Origin: Cryptomeria japonica
Lineage: Eukaryota > Streptophyta > Pinopsida > Cupressales > Cupressaceae
Length of the DNA: 64,000 nucleotides
Direction of reading: 5' to 3'
Assembly: GCF_030272615.1 (NCBI RefSeq)
Contig: NC_081407.1
Span: 373,014,998 to 373,078,997, forward strand
The number at the start of each line of letters is the position of its first letter. The first letter of the stretch is position 1. This document shows positions 1-11,767 of the stretch, in pieces. A model generated the notes under the pieces. That model was not told the DNA's origin and did not search any database. It was given only the letters and a program-made list of their open reading frames with translations. A program made the translations under genes and the position numbers.

Positions 1-1287
1 CCTTCATATCAAGGATTATGTAAAATTTTCAAGGGGTAACTCCTTCTTAGGTTGGGGTTGGAAAAATTGGAAGGCCTCACCCTTCCTTCAAATGAATTAA
101 ACAAACTTTTTGGCCTCCTCAATGAAAGGCATTTGGTTTTCAGAAATGGAATTGACACTTTGATTTGGTCCCCATCTAAATCTGGCCAATACTCTGTTAA
201 AATGGGATATAAGGTTCTCACAAACCAAGTGGATTCCGAAGACCAACATATGTCACAAAAGCTTTTATGGAATAATAGAATTATCCCTAAGGATGTCATT
301 TTTGCTTGGCTGAGAGTCAAGAAAAAGATCCTCACAACAGAGAGATTCAAGAAGATGGGATTTGATGGCTCCTCAAGGTGCATTCTCTGTAAAGCACATG
401 AGGAATCTGTAGACCATCTCCTCCTTACTTGTCCATTTTCTGTAAAATGCTAGAGGTGGCTATGTGCTAAATTTGGTTGGATTACAACTCTACCAAATGA
501 CATTGTCTCCCTTTTCTCAAGCTGGCCAATCAGACCAAAAGATGGCATTTTAAGCTCTTTGTGGGAAATTTCTCCCTCTTCTCTAGTATGGGAGGTATGG
601 AAGGAGCGAAACAGGAGAATATTTGATATCAAAGCAAGGAGTGTTGACTCCGTTTTATCTTCTCTGGAAGCATCCATTGTTGAGAACATTAATATCGTAC
701 TTCCCCTTTCTACTAACCTAGACAAGAACTTTACATCATGGGATGTCATAATGAGGTTTCCATGGAATGGAATCAAAATTCCTCCCTTCTTAGGAAAGAA
801 GTCAGGTGACAGTGGAAATGAAGCTTGGTCTCCTTCCTAGTTCAGTTCATTCAAATTGAACTTTGATGGGGATTCTAAAGGAAATCCAGGAGCTTCTGGA
901 ATTGGATGTGTAGTTAGAGATCATAGTGCAATAGTGATGGGAAATATGGTTGAACCTATTCCTCTAGATGCAAACAATGTAGAAGAATTCAAAGCTATCC
1001 TCTATGGGCTGTCAGAGTGTTCTAACCATTCCATTAGAAGTTTAGCAATTGAGGGGGATTTTGTGATCGTTATAAATGCAATTAAAGGAACTCATTTTGT
1101 TAATTGGAAGATGCAAGCACTACTAGAAATAATTCTAACGCTACTACCTTCCTTCATTAACTACACCTGCAATCACATATATAGAGAGGAAAACACAGAT
1201 GCAGATGCTTTGTCCAAGTTGGCATCGATTGGTACTTCTTTAAGTTGGTGGGCGCCCGAACTCAACTTTAATTCTCCAAGGAATTAG
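1..1287 (+). pseudogene. 3' end of a LINE (L1-type) ORF2: zf-RVT linker and RNase H
   Basis: The C-terminal part of a plant non-LTR retrotransposon ORF2, which copies element RNA into DNA at the target site. One reading frame runs through the segment, broken by TAA at 37-39, TAG at 451-453 and TAG at 838-840. The zf-RVT region shows SGQYSVKMGYKVL, LLWNNRIIPKDVIFAWL and a CxxC...H...C cluster (CILCKAHEESVDHLLLTC). The RNase H domain starts near 856, with acidic residues in NFDGDSKGNPG, VEEFKAILYGL, IEGDF and NTDADALSK. Endonuclease and RT lie outside the window or are lost. It resembles the LINE at 8866-16501 in domain order but is clearly a different copy. There is no frameshift, only nonsense codons, which suggests decay by point mutation. 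Identity as LINE ORF2 is secure; the subfamily is not resolved. Confidence 0.87.
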
Positions 1288-2080
1288 GAAGAGGGTGGTT
1301 GAATTTAGGCAATTTGAATTTCTAAAATAGCCATTCAGGATTTGGGGATTTTCTTAGTTGGGCTACATTTTGAATTCAAATGAAGAGATGCATTTAATTG
1401 TCAATGGTCTTCTTTTCAAACCATGTTTCTCCCGCCAAACAAGTTTGCTAAGTAATCATGATTTTGATTTTGTGGGCCCTTCATCCTATTGTATGTTGAA
1501 TAGGACTAGATAACTGCAACCTCCACTAAGCCAGCTGATTTGGATTCCTTCAAGCTTGAAATCATGCCATGTCATATATGACCATTTCTTGGTTGGGGAG
1601 TAGAAGATGAGTAATAACTATCTCATTCTTTGTGCCATACTTGGAAAGGTTGATGAGGTCAGTATATCTGTCAAATCTTTAGGCAGGTAGAAAAGTATGC
1701 TGCATTCACTGGCCAAGGCTTGTGGTGATGTTTTGGCAATGCTTCAAAGTTAGATTAATTAGTACTATGATCTTGGAAGCTATTTATTTCACCACCTCTT
1801 CTCTGGGCTTTACAACTCCAGGAACTTTGCATTAATGAGCCTAGAAATGCATGACAATGTCATAATAATTTTAAAGAAAGAAAATCTAAGTCTTGTCCTT
1901 TATTTTTTGCTTGTCCATCTTGAAGGTTGAAGGTTTTCTAGGCTCAAAATTGTAGAGGAGTCTTTCCTAGGTTATCAAAATGATGGAGGAAGCTCCTTTC
2001 CACTTCATTGTTTAAAAGGATTTTGAGACAATTTTTGGTTTTGGGGCAGATACACCCATCTCTCTTTCTTGAAACTTCCA
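1288..2080. other. Non-coding stretch downstream of the LINE fragment
   Basis: No supported gene. It presumably begins with the LINE 3' untranslated region, but I see no clear poly-A tail or target duplication to fix the LINE end. Confidence 0.5.
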
Positions 2081-2153
2081 TCAAGTCTCCTTCCATGAGA
2101 TTTCAAGCCTAAGGCTCAAAAGGCTACTCCGCAATTCTGAGTTTTCAGCCATT

Positions 2154-2740
2154 TTGGCAGTTAAGCTAATCCTTGGCTCTGGTTTTCTGAGCAGGGTAGA
2201 GTATCCTAGGGATAATTCCAGCATATCTTCAAGATTTGTTGCCTCTCTTTTAGACAACCAGTATTCCAAGGAGAAGGTGAAAGGTCTAACCATGCATCTT
2301 TTTGACCAAAATATTCTAGTGGGATTGGACATTGCCCTAAATCGTGCCATTATTGGCATAGGAATGCCTCGCTTGGGCGACCTAATATTATTTTCAATCT
2401 CAGGTGAGACCATTAACTATTACCCCTTTTTATTGGACTTAAAGGCCCTATTCTTGGGCATGATAGAGTGTACATGACAAATGAAACTAGGTTTTTAGAA
2501 TGGAGATTTCTGGGGGATGAACCAGACAATGCAGATAGAGAAGATGAATTTCTTGACTTTGCCTGGTTGAATGACCTTATCCCTCCAAAATTGGAACAAA
2601 ATGGGAGGACTGCTGATGGTCGAAGAGCTGTCAATGTAAGGGGTCATGGTCATGGAAAATCCCAATGCAGAACAAGGGTCATGGCCATTCGAGAGGCAGG
2701 GGTCATGCTCGGGCTGAGGATTTGGTGTAGGGCTGCTTGA
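2154..2740 (+). other. Unrecognised gene-like fragment with a consensus splice donor
   Basis: Two adjacent open stretches look more protein-like than their surroundings. The first (about 2154-2403) encodes a mixed hydrophobic/charged segment containing LLDNQYSKEKVKGL and IGIGMPRLGDLILFSIS, and ends at a good splice donor (TCAG then GTGAGA at 2404). The second (2468-2740) is acidic and then Arg/Gly/His-rich (MTNETRFLEWRFLGDEPD, later VRGHGHGKSQC). I do not recognise a family. It could be a captured exon pair, a decayed host gene or an unknown element's gag-like region. There are no upstream promoter features I can defend. Treat as hypothetical. Confidence 0.22.
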
Positions 2741-3751
2741 ATTCCATGCAATGCAAATATGATATTCGTTTAAAATCTTTATCTCTATTTTTATGTTTAT
2801 AGATACATCTGGACTCTATAATTTTTTGTCCTAAAAGAGTTAGTTCTTGACTTTGAAGGCTGAATGTTAGCCCTTTTTTTCAGATTAAAACTTTGCAATT
2901 CTTCTCTAATGGAAGAATTTGGACAATTGGGGTGGCAAGCACATTTTTTAATATTTTTGATCAAATAAAATATGTAAATTCTTATAAATATTAATATAAT
3001 CTTGTCGTTTACCAACAAAAAAAAAATGAAGGTACTGAAAGAAAGAAAGTTAATTACAGTCAAGACAAAGAACAATTTTCACTGTAGCTACTCTAGGTAC
3101 ATCCACCAAGATTCACTGCAAAAGAGTTATATTCCAAAATTGTATGTCAATGTAAATTTCAATGTTTCTATACAAATTTCTATATACATTCCAAAGATTT
3201 ATATTCTCAAAATTGTATGCCAATGTATACCAAATTGTATATCAATGTTTTGTATACAACTTCCAAGTTTAAATTTCACAATTACAATTTATCACAAATT
3301 TATATGCTGGTGGTTGGCAAATTTCTATAGACATACAACTGCTAGTAATTAAAACTTATTTTATATATCTTAGGATTATCATAACCTTTACATGACACTT
3401 AAAAATCATGGCAAAGCTTGAAGTCGAGAACACCTGCCTTTACCCTTGACATAAATTGCAAGATCAAAAATTATTATTATTAAGATTTTTCTTATTTAAC
3501 GGTTTTACATATGGCATCATCCTAAATGCATACGTGGAATTGCATAATGATTAAATAATATTGCCATATGAATTTGTATCCCTGGTTAGTATTCTACACG
3601 TATCACTTCATAAAAGGATTGTTTTCTAATAATATCATGTCTGACAGCCAAAGTAAGTTCATAAATGTGAATATTAAGAAAATTTAAGGTTGCCAATTTT
3701 TTGACGACTATAATTTTGTTCAATTAAATAAAAATAAATTTAATATTTTCA
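2741..3751. other. AT-rich non-coding stretch
   Basis: No gene seen. It contains short repeated words around tgtatgccaatgt/tgtatatcaatgt (3140-3250) that look like local slippage products. Confidence 0.5.
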
Positions 3752-4081
3752 TATTGTTTTCTCTTTTTTATTATTCAGCTTAATTAAATTATTTGATATT
3801 ATGATTAGATGGAGGTAAATCAATGTTTAATTTTTGTGTTTTCTAATCTTTAAATAAAGATTATCCTGTTTTCTTTTATGAAGATGAAAGTAAAAGTGAA
3901 TTTAAAATTCAGAATAACTCTTTTTACAATCTCTCCTCAAATAACTTGGGCTTTTTGCATCAAACAAAGGCTACCTAATATCTATGATAAATTATGTGAT
4001 GAATTGCTTTGAAAGTACTTTGGTAATCACTATTGAGTACACTCCATCATTATTCAAGGCATCTTTTCTATTACTCATAGG
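3752..4081. repeat. Dispersed repeat R, tandem copy A1 (left part)
   Basis: Starts near tattgttttctcttttttatt and matches 7236-7610 base for base over long blocks (agcttaattaaattatttga, ctacctaatatctatgataa, ttgagtacactc). The same blocks recur near 51100-51360. It is interrupted at 4081 by the LTR element 4082-7196 and resumes at 7197-7235 with ttgttgtaggatgatgattt, matching ttgatgttgtggtagtatga in copy A2. No coding capacity or TE hallmark was recognised. Confidence 0.75.
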
Positions 4082-5050
4082 TGTAATACCCTAAAAATGG
4101 TCATCTAAACCATGGGTCCTTAATCTCGATTACATTACTAAGGTCCTAACCAAAGGCAATTAAATCAAGTTTGAGCACCTAATTAATTAATTCCTAAATC
4201 ATCAATGTTACATGAAAAATTAATCACTTCAATTAAATAAATCATCAAAATCTCTTTAATCAATTATTCTATTTATTTAATTAAATATCCTAGCATATTT
4301 ATTTAATAAATCAACATGTCATTAAATCATCAAAAAATGAATTAATCATAAAAAAGGAATTATTTTGAATAAAGAAATTAACTTGAGATAATTTGGAAAA
4401 AGAAATTTAAAAAAAGGAGTAAAATTGAATAAAAGGGAGTAAATCAAAGAAAGCTTGCTTTAAGAAAGGAAAATGGAATAAATCAATTTTTCTGATTTTA
4501 TCTTAATTTTAGCTCAATCTTATTTTCTTCAAATCTGAAGAAAGCAACCAATCACATCAAATCACCTAGATTGTGCTACTTCTAGGAGAATCTTGACCGC
4601 TCATCAACAATCAATCTCGACCGTCACTTTCTCTCTAGATTTTCTATAAATTCAGGATCTCATCTCTCAATCAAAGTATTCAAGAGATTTTATTGTTATC
4701 ATGCTGGTTTTGCTCTAGAGTCATTAAGAATATTGGACATTGAGAATATTGCATCTTAGTTTATTGCATATTTTCTTAAACATGTTAGCTTAATTTTCTT
4801 AATCTTGCATCCATCTAGCTTAATTTGTTTAATCCTGCATTCATATAGATTAAATCCTCTGCCTTGGTGTAGTCTGGTCACTAGTATTGCTCAAATAAAT
4901 CTGAGAGCAAGTCCATACTTCCATCTTTTAGGAGGCAATAGGTTGATTTGTTATGGTTTTACATTTATTGATTTTGATAAACTAACCATGCATGCAATGA
5001 CTTATTAAGTATTTGTGTTTCAGATACAAATTCCAAATTTCACACACACA
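4082..5050 (+). repeat. 5' LTR of the coding-free element
   Basis: About 969 bp, TG...CA ends. It aligns throughout with 6094-7196 and carries about two copies of the 30-bp unit ctagcttaatttgcttaatc..., against six in the 3' LTR. Confidence 0.88.
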
Positions 5051-6080
5051 TTTATTGATTTTGATCAACTAACCATGCATACAATGAAATCAAAATCTGA
5101 CATCACTTTTCTAGTCAAATTTTTACAACGTTGACCACATGGCACATTCACCAATAGGTCAATATTTGCATCACTCTGCACTCAAATATTTTCCAATCAA
5201 CTCAAAATTTCTTTAATTTATCTCAAATCAATTCTTAAATCATTCTCCATGCTTAAAATATCATTGTTAATTTTTTTTATCACCCTAATTGCCTAAAATC
5301 ATTGTGGTATCTCACCATCTTTTGATTTCACTCCTGAGGGGACATACTTATTACATCATCATTATCAGTGATTACATCATCAAAAGTCGAGATGTTTTTT
5401 TAAATCTTCATCAAAAGCTGAGCAACAAATCTTTTCCACCAATGATTAATTGAACATCAATCAAATCTCATCAAACAATACCTCATTGTTAGGGGCATCT
5501 CAACTTCATCGGATCATATCAAGTTGAGGTTCTTCAAATCAAATCAATCTCTGGGGGCATATTAGTTTCATTGCACCAAATCAAGATGATATTGTCTTTA
5601 TATGAACCAGTCTCTTAACAGTAATCAGTTTCATCACACCTCGTCAAGCTAGTTATTCGTTTAAACCTAATCAAGGGTTTAAAGAGTATTTTTGATAGTG
5701 ATCACACACTCAATACAAATAGGTGTTTAGTTTCATCACATCAAATCAAGATGGACATTCTATTTTGCTAATTAGTTCTTATTTAATCAAGTTCAAAAGA
5801 GGTATTATCTCTTCTCTCAACTAATTCTAGTTCAATCAAGTTCTAGATCAGTACCCGCTTCTTTATCCATCAAGTTCAAGATTAGTATCTTCACTCTTCA
5901 TTGGTCCTAGTTCAATCAAGTTCAGGATCGATATCGCTTTGATCAGTTTGTTTAGTTTCATCACTTCAAATCAAGCTAGATATCTCACTCTTCATTCGTT
6001 AATGATCCATCAAGTTCAGAACTGGTATTTCTTTGACATCAAGTGTTCTTTGAATCAGTGTGCTGCTTGCACATCAATTC
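5051..6080 (+). other. Non-coding interior of the LTR element
   Basis: No ORF of note. Imperfect repeats of tcatcacatcaaatcaag and ttcaatcaagttcaggatc run from about 5560 to 6030. These may be sequence needed for RNA packaging or simple expansion; nothing in the sequence decides. Confidence 0.6.
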
Positions 6081-6093
6081 AAAGAGGGGCAAA
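6081..6093 (+). other. Polypurine tract
   Basis: AAAGAGGGGCAAA lies directly before the TG of the 3' LTR, as expected for the plus-strand DNA primer. Confidence 0.85.
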
Positions 6094-7196
6094 TGTAATA
6101 CCCTAAAAATGATCTTATAAACCATGGCCCCCAATCTTGACTACATTACAAGGTACTAACCAAAGGCAATTAAATCAATTTTGAGCACCTAAATAATTAA
6201 TTCTCAAAGCATCAATGTTACATGGAAAATTAATCACTTCAATTAAATAAATCATCAAAATCTCATTAATCAATTATCTTATTTATTTAATTAAATATCT
6301 TAGCATATTTAATTAATAAATCAATTTGTCATTAAATCATCAAAAAGGAATTAATTTGAAAAAAAGGAATTGATCATTAAAAGGAATTATTTTGAAAAAG
6401 AAATTAATTTGAGATAATTTGAAAAATAAATTTCAAAAAAGGAGCAAAAATGAATAAAAGGGAATAAATGATAGAAAGCTTGCTTTAAGAAAGGAAAATG
6501 GAATAAATCAGTTTTTCTGATTTTATCTCAATTTTAGCTCAATCTTATTTCCTTCAAAACTGAAGAAAGTAGCCAATCACATCAAATCACCTGGATTGTT
6601 CTTCCTCTTGGAGAATCTTGACCACTCATCGATAGTCAATCTTGACTGTCATTTTCTTTCTGGATTTTCTATAAATTCAGGCTCTCATCTCTCAATCAAA
6701 GTATTCTAGAGATTTTATTGTTATCATGCTGGTTTTTCTCTAGAGTCATTGAGAATATTGTACATTGAGAATATTGCATCTTAGTCTATTGCATATTTTC
6801 TTAATCATGCTAGCTTAATTTTCTTAATCTTGCATCTATCTAGCTTAATTTGCTTAATCTTGCATCCATCTAGCTTAATTTTCTTAATCTTGCATCCATC
6901 TAGCTTAATTTTCTTAAACTTGCATCCATTTAGCTTAATTTGCTTAATCTTGTATCCATCTAGATTAATTTGCTTAATCCTGCATTCATATAGATTAAAT
7001 CCTCTATCTTGGTGTAGTCTAGTCACTAGTATTGCTTAGATAAATCTGAGAGCAAATCTATACTCGCATCTTTTAGGAGGAAATGGGTTGATTTGTTATG
7101 GTTTTTACATTTATTGATCTTTATCAACTAACAATGCATGCAATGACTTATTGAGTGTTTGTGTTTCAGATACAGATTCTAAATTTCACACACACA
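6094..7196 (+). repeat. 3' LTR of the coding-free element
   Basis: About 1103 bp. It is longer than the 5' LTR mainly because of extra 30-bp units at 6810-6989. Confidence 0.88.
6810..6989 (+). repeat. 30-bp tandem array inside the 3' LTR (about 6 units)
   Basis: Six units of the form ctagcttaatt(t/g)... tcttgcatccat. The homologous stretch of the 5' LTR (about 4785-4845) has two. The long ORFs on both strands here are by-products of a repeat length divisible by three. Confidence 0.88.
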
Positions 7197-8835
7197 ATAG
7201 GTTGTTGTAGGATGATGATTTAGTGTATTAGTCACATTGTTTTTTTATTTTTTATTATTTAGCTTAATTAAATTATTTGAAATTATGACTAGATGGGGGT
7301 AAATCAATGTTTAATTTTTGTGTTTTCTAACCTTTAAATAAACATTACACCTTTAAGAAAAGTACATCTCAACTCTCCTATTTTCTTTTATGAAGATGAA
7401 AGAAAAAGTGAATTTAAAATTTAGAATACTTCTTGAAGATTCATCTTACCATTGTAGCCAAACTCCTAAAAAACCTTGGGCTTTTTGCATCAAACAAAGG
7501 ATACCTAATATCTATGATAAATTATGTGATGAATCACTTTGAAAGTGTTATGGTAATCACTATTGAGTACACTCAAACATTATTCATGTCATATTTTGTG
7601 TTACTCATAAGTTGATGTTGTGGTAGTATGATTTAGTGTATATTTTTTGTGATAGATATGTTTGGTAGGAATGTGGTTGACCCTACATAGTTGTTACATG
7701 GATGACTTATTAACAAGTTATAAATTGTTGCACCAAATAATTAAATCTAGCGCGGTTAGATTCAATTAGTATTAGAGTGATTAATTTTTTTTTTCCCACT
7801 TAAGGTGTAATGATCAATAATTTCTTGAAATTCACAATGTATTGAGGTTATTAGGGGATTCTTGAGACCCTAACCCAGGTACATGGGTTAGGGAACTTGT
7901 AGAGTAGGTTAAAAGGTCATTTGGGGTTCATTTTTGAGGGTAGAGGGGAATATATTAGTTGGGTTGGAGGGAAAGTAGAAGAATATGGAGGGATGATACA
8001 ACAAATTCACTCTCCTTGAATGCTTGATTGTTGTGGGGTAATAATTCTTTCTTTATCTCTCCTTCAATTTTTGCAATAACCTAGAGGAAACATGTGTAAA
8101 GCAATTTCAAATTTTTGTGGATTGTATGGATTGTTTGTGTTATACCTAGTTATGAAAGGTATCCCTTTTATTGATTGTAAGATAATATTACTACCTATGG
8201 GTGTCTTTCCTTGAACAGGAGATAGTCATAGGATATTATAATGATAAGTGTGGGTAAGAAGCGCATTGTGTGTTTCCATTGTATTGTTTGAGTTGATATG
8301 ATTTCAAGTGACCCTCTTGACTCAAAGGTTGGATGTGGCCTTAAAGGGGCTTGATTATTCCATTTTGTTGGGTGGAGAGATTTTCACTTCACCATTAACT
8401 TATTATTAGTTGTAGGTTCAAACTAGTTATCTTCTAAGGTGAAGTTCTTCTAGATAGAGAGGAGTCTAACCCTTCTACTAAGAGAAAACATAGGTAAAAG
8501 AGTATATAGAACATTTGTTTGAATAGAAATAATTAATCTAATATTTAATATGGGGGAGAGGGGCAACAGTTGTATAGGATCCAATTGTTGTACACCCACT
8601 TATGCTTACAATATCTAGTCTTGCTAAATATTCATACAATATATTGCAAATAAACAATTCACTCATAAATAAAAAAATAGAGATGTCACTCAAAATTTAC
8701 CCATACTTAACATGAGATCCTATAAATGTTATATTAAAAATGCATAAATACACTAATTAATAACTGCAATAAATAATTTTTTATTTCAAATAAAATATCA
8801 TAGCTATCTACTCTAAGTGTCATTTATAAAATAAG
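7197..8835. repeat. Dispersed repeat R, end of copy A1 and copy A2
   Basis: 7197-7235 completes copy A1. 7236-8835 is copy A2, collinear with 51036-53790 apart from the TIR element inserted there. Shared blocks include accctaacc...ggttaggg, aggttaaaaggtcattt, ttgttgtggggtaataat, ctagttatgaaaggt and gtcatttataaaataag. Copy A2 ends at the ATAAG target duplication of copia-1 and resumes at 31356. I see no conserved protein, so it may be a very old TE or a segmental duplicate. Confidence 0.75.
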
Positions 8836-8865
8836 TGTTAGATAGTTAAAATAACCAAAAGACAA
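8836..8865 (-). repeat. Small left piece of the copia-1 3' LTR
   Basis: The sequence tgttaga...aataaccaaaagacaa aligns with the start of the right LTR (30159-30188), with a handful of substitutions. The remainder of this LTR resumes after the LINE at 16502. Confidence 0.8.
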
Positions 8866-9135
8866 TGAAGGTTGCTCTGCAACCATCGCATGAAACCCTA
8901 GACATGAGGTCAGGAGGCGATGAGACCTGTAGGGTGGGCGACGGGAGTTGCAGGGTGGGCAACAACGACCCTACAACCATCAACCATTGCTCTGCAACCA
9001 TCGCACATGCAACCCTAGACACGAGGTCAGGAGGTGGAGAGACTAGTAGGGTTAGTGCTCAGAGCTGTAGGGTGGGCGACAGTGGCTCTGCAACCATCAA
9101 TCGGGAGGCGATGAGGCTAGGAGGGTGGGTGTGAG
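8866..9135 (+). repeat. GC-rich imperfect tandem repeat at the LINE 5' end
   Basis: Words such as gctctgcaaccatcgca, aggtcaggagg and tgtagggtgggcgac recur two to four times at spacings near 125-140 bp. Base composition is far richer in G than the surroundings. It may be the LINE's repeated promoter-bearing 5' region, but that is inference. Confidence 0.65.
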
Positions 9136-10080
9136 GAGATGCAGATTCAAAAGGTCTCAGTGTTTCATTTTAGGTGGAGGAAAATCCATGAACAATCAGC
9201 CGACAGTGGAACTGTAATGCATGTCTGATCTCTCACTTTGCCCTAATCTCTTTGTGTTCCCTTGCTTCATCTTCTTCCCACTCACAGGTATCCTACACTT
9301 TGCCTTATAGTCTATGAATGCTTCCACACTCAACATATGACATCTACCTGGATATTGCATTGGTGGAATTGTCTTTAAAATTTTCCATTGAATACTTATT
9401 GTGCATGTCCCATAACTATCAACACAACAAGGATTTGCAGAGTGGGTGGCGGCGGTAACAAGCCAAACAGTGGCCAAATGGTGGGTGGGCGGCAGAAGTT
9501 TTCTACATCTAGAGCAATTGAGTAACCCTGAGTGATGTGGCGAGCCATGCAACCAGGGTTGCTAGGGCCTAGACCCATGGGAGTTAGACAGGGTTTGTGG
9601 CAGCTACATGACGTTATATCAGACCATAGGCATTCTTTTGGTGGAGTCCATTAGTTTCTAGGCAAGTTGCACGGTAACGGGAGAGAAAGAATATTTTCAC
9701 AATATCATTTTGAATGCCGACTAGATCAAACACCACATGCCCCTTTTGATATTTGTGAGGGGACACCATCGCTGTCACATCATTCTCTATCCAAGCCACA
9801 GGGTAATCCTGTTAATCTTCCAACATATGTGACCTAGCTAAACAATACCCAGTTGATAAAGCCCAAATTTATTTCAACCCCAAACAATCTTCCAATAAAC
9901 AACTTGCACCAAGGAGCACCCTTCAAACCAAAAGAGGTTACACAAAACTAGAGAAAGAAAACCCCTTGCACATCTCTTCCTGATTCAGTAGCACAAAATT
10001 CGGATGCAGAAGGTAGTGGGAACTCTCAAATGATACAACTAAAGATGGTAGTCAAATTCTAGTCTTGCCAAAGGTCAAGA
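9136..10080 (+). other. LINE 5' region without a recognised gene
   Basis: Short ORFs only. It is likely 5' leader leading into ORF1. No domain is seen. Confidence 0.4.
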
Positions 10081-10089
10081 ATGCTGCTA

Positions 10090-11500
10090 ATATTGGAGAA
10101 TCAGGCAAATTGGAGGGTGTGAATAAGATCATTTTTTTCGGACCATCTTATTTAGCCTCAATTAGATCTATTACATGCCACAACCCTCATTGGTAAACTA
10201 AATTCTACTATTTCCTTTATGCAACTTTCATTTTGGGCTAAACAGAATTGGTTGGGCTTGAAGGATATTTTTTTTATGGATAAGCAATCTCTCTTTTTTA
10301 TTACCATTTTTGATTCCAAAGAACATAGAAATTGTGTTCATAGATATAAGGGGTGGTTTTGTAAGGGGGTTGGTATTATCACTTTGGCATGGGTTCTAAA
10401 TTTTAGTCTGGATTCAGTTCCCCCTCTTTTCATTCCCTTTTGGATTACTCTCCCACGGCTCCCGCTTGAGTATCGTGATCCAGATATTGTGGAAATTTTG
10501 GCTAATCAAATGGGCATTTTTATCAAGCATGACCTTATCCCATATGAACTTGCCTATTTAACCATTAGGGTATGCCTATTTCTAAACCTCACAAAGACAC
10601 TTCCCAAGTCTATTTTAATGACTTGCTCCATAGGGAAATGGAATAAAGACATTTGCATACAGGGTACTAGAGATATTGATGACCATATAGATAAATTGGG
10701 CCATTTTAATTCACAGTATCAAGGATCGGGTATTGATGCCATTAGGGTTTGCAAGGATTTTGTGACTGATTTCCATAAATGCTCCTTTTATTAGTCTGTT
10801 GCATCTCCTTCTTCTACATCAAGTGGGACAACAACTGTAGCTGACTTATCAGAGAGTCCCGTACCTCCAAATAATGTTGATACTATTGCAAGACCTTTCT
10901 AGGGTGTTCAGTTATAGGAAGATCCTCCTCTTTCTCTAATTCCCTCTCAATTATTTTTGGGTTGTATGACAAACATTTTACTTCCAAAAGAAAAAAGAAC
11001 AAGGCCCTCCAATTGGAAGAATTCTCCTCAATATCAGGTTGTTATCTCTGGTTCATGTTCTCTGCAAAATTTTGTGGGTAGATACAAGTAAATATCTTTT
11101 AAGATCCACTGCTCTCCAATCCTGGTTGATTGGTTGTACAAGAACATATTTGCTTCCTCTCTCTTTAGGTAGTTCACTTCTTCTTTTTTGAGTTTAACTT
11201 CCATGGGACCCTCATATTATCAAGTCTAGGAAAACTCCATTTCACAGAATGCAAAGCATAATCTGATTCATAGCTTGATGTTTAATTGCCAACCTTTCCA
11301 TGTGGTTGATCGCAATCTTCCCACTACTGGATCCTCATTGAATGATCCAAATATTGAATTAATATCACATGATATCCTTATCTCTGTTGCATTGAACTTG
11401 ATTGATGAAATTGCTCTCGAGGAATTCCATAAAATTCAGGATGTCCCTTTTGTTGATGCTATGCCTCTCGCTCTTAATACTTCACCACCCATAGGAGTTT
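10090..11500 (+). pseudogene. LINE ORF1 (DUF4283-type nucleic-acid-binding protein), decayed
   Basis: The best conserved part is 10219-10794, readable upstream through LIGKLNSTISF. It contains WAKQNWLGLKDIFF, a run of hydrophobic strands, LPLEYRDPDIVEILANQMG and RVCLFLNLTKTLPKSI. These match the DUF4283 domain that plant LINE ORF1 proteins use to bind element RNA. After a stop at 10792-10794 the frame carries several more stops (first near 10900), with a last open segment at 11275-11502. A zinc knuckle, often found after this domain, was not found. It lies directly upstream of ORF2 in the same element. Assignment rests on domain style and position. Confidence 0.7.
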
Positions 11501-11767
11501 AGTCATGCTGATCACCTTGTGGATGAAGATAATTCATATCAACCTTTTCAACCTCCCACACAACTTGACTTTTATTTTTCTCAACACCTCTCTTGCTCAA
11601 TCAATCTCTTCATCTCCTTTGTTAGCTAAAACACCTAAAAAAAGAGGTTGGAAGCACAAGATTCTTAAAATCCAAAAAGAGATCACAGCTGGTATCCAGT
11701 CTACAATTGTAGATAAGTTTTCACCCCACTCAAAACTAAGAAGAACATTTTGTTCTTCTTGAGTGCA

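Larger units (their letters stand above)
4082..7196 (+). mobile_element. Complete coding-free LTR retrotransposon (LARD/TRIM-like), target duplication ATAGG
   Basis: Two direct LTRs (4082-5050 and 6094-7196) begin TGTAATACCCTAAAAATG and end CACACACA. The 5-bp target duplication ATAGG is present at 4077-4081 and 7197-7201. A polypurine tract AAAGAGGGGCAAA (6081-6093) abuts the 3' LTR, giving plus orientation. The 1.04-kb interior has no gag or pol ORF. It contains loosely repeated phrases such as catcaaatcaagatg and tagttcaatcaagttc. The usual tRNA-Met primer site is not evident after the 5' LTR. Instead, tttattgattttgat at 5051 repeats a phrase from within the LTR (about 4967), so the leader is probably rearranged. 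It must depend on another element's proteins. Copy A2 of R (7601-7615) preserves the uninterrupted target. Confidence 0.9.

Noticed and set aside
6810-6989. CRISPR-like array
   Set aside because: Units are contiguous 30-bp repeats without unique spacers, in a plant LTR.
6805-7039. Long ORFs on both strands over the 30-bp array, giving repeated peptides
   Set aside because: A repeat length divisible by three keeps any open frame open. This is a repeat artefact, not a protein.
7868-7893. Interstitial telomere array
   Set aside because: Only single CCCTAA-like units arranged as a hairpin, not a tandem array.
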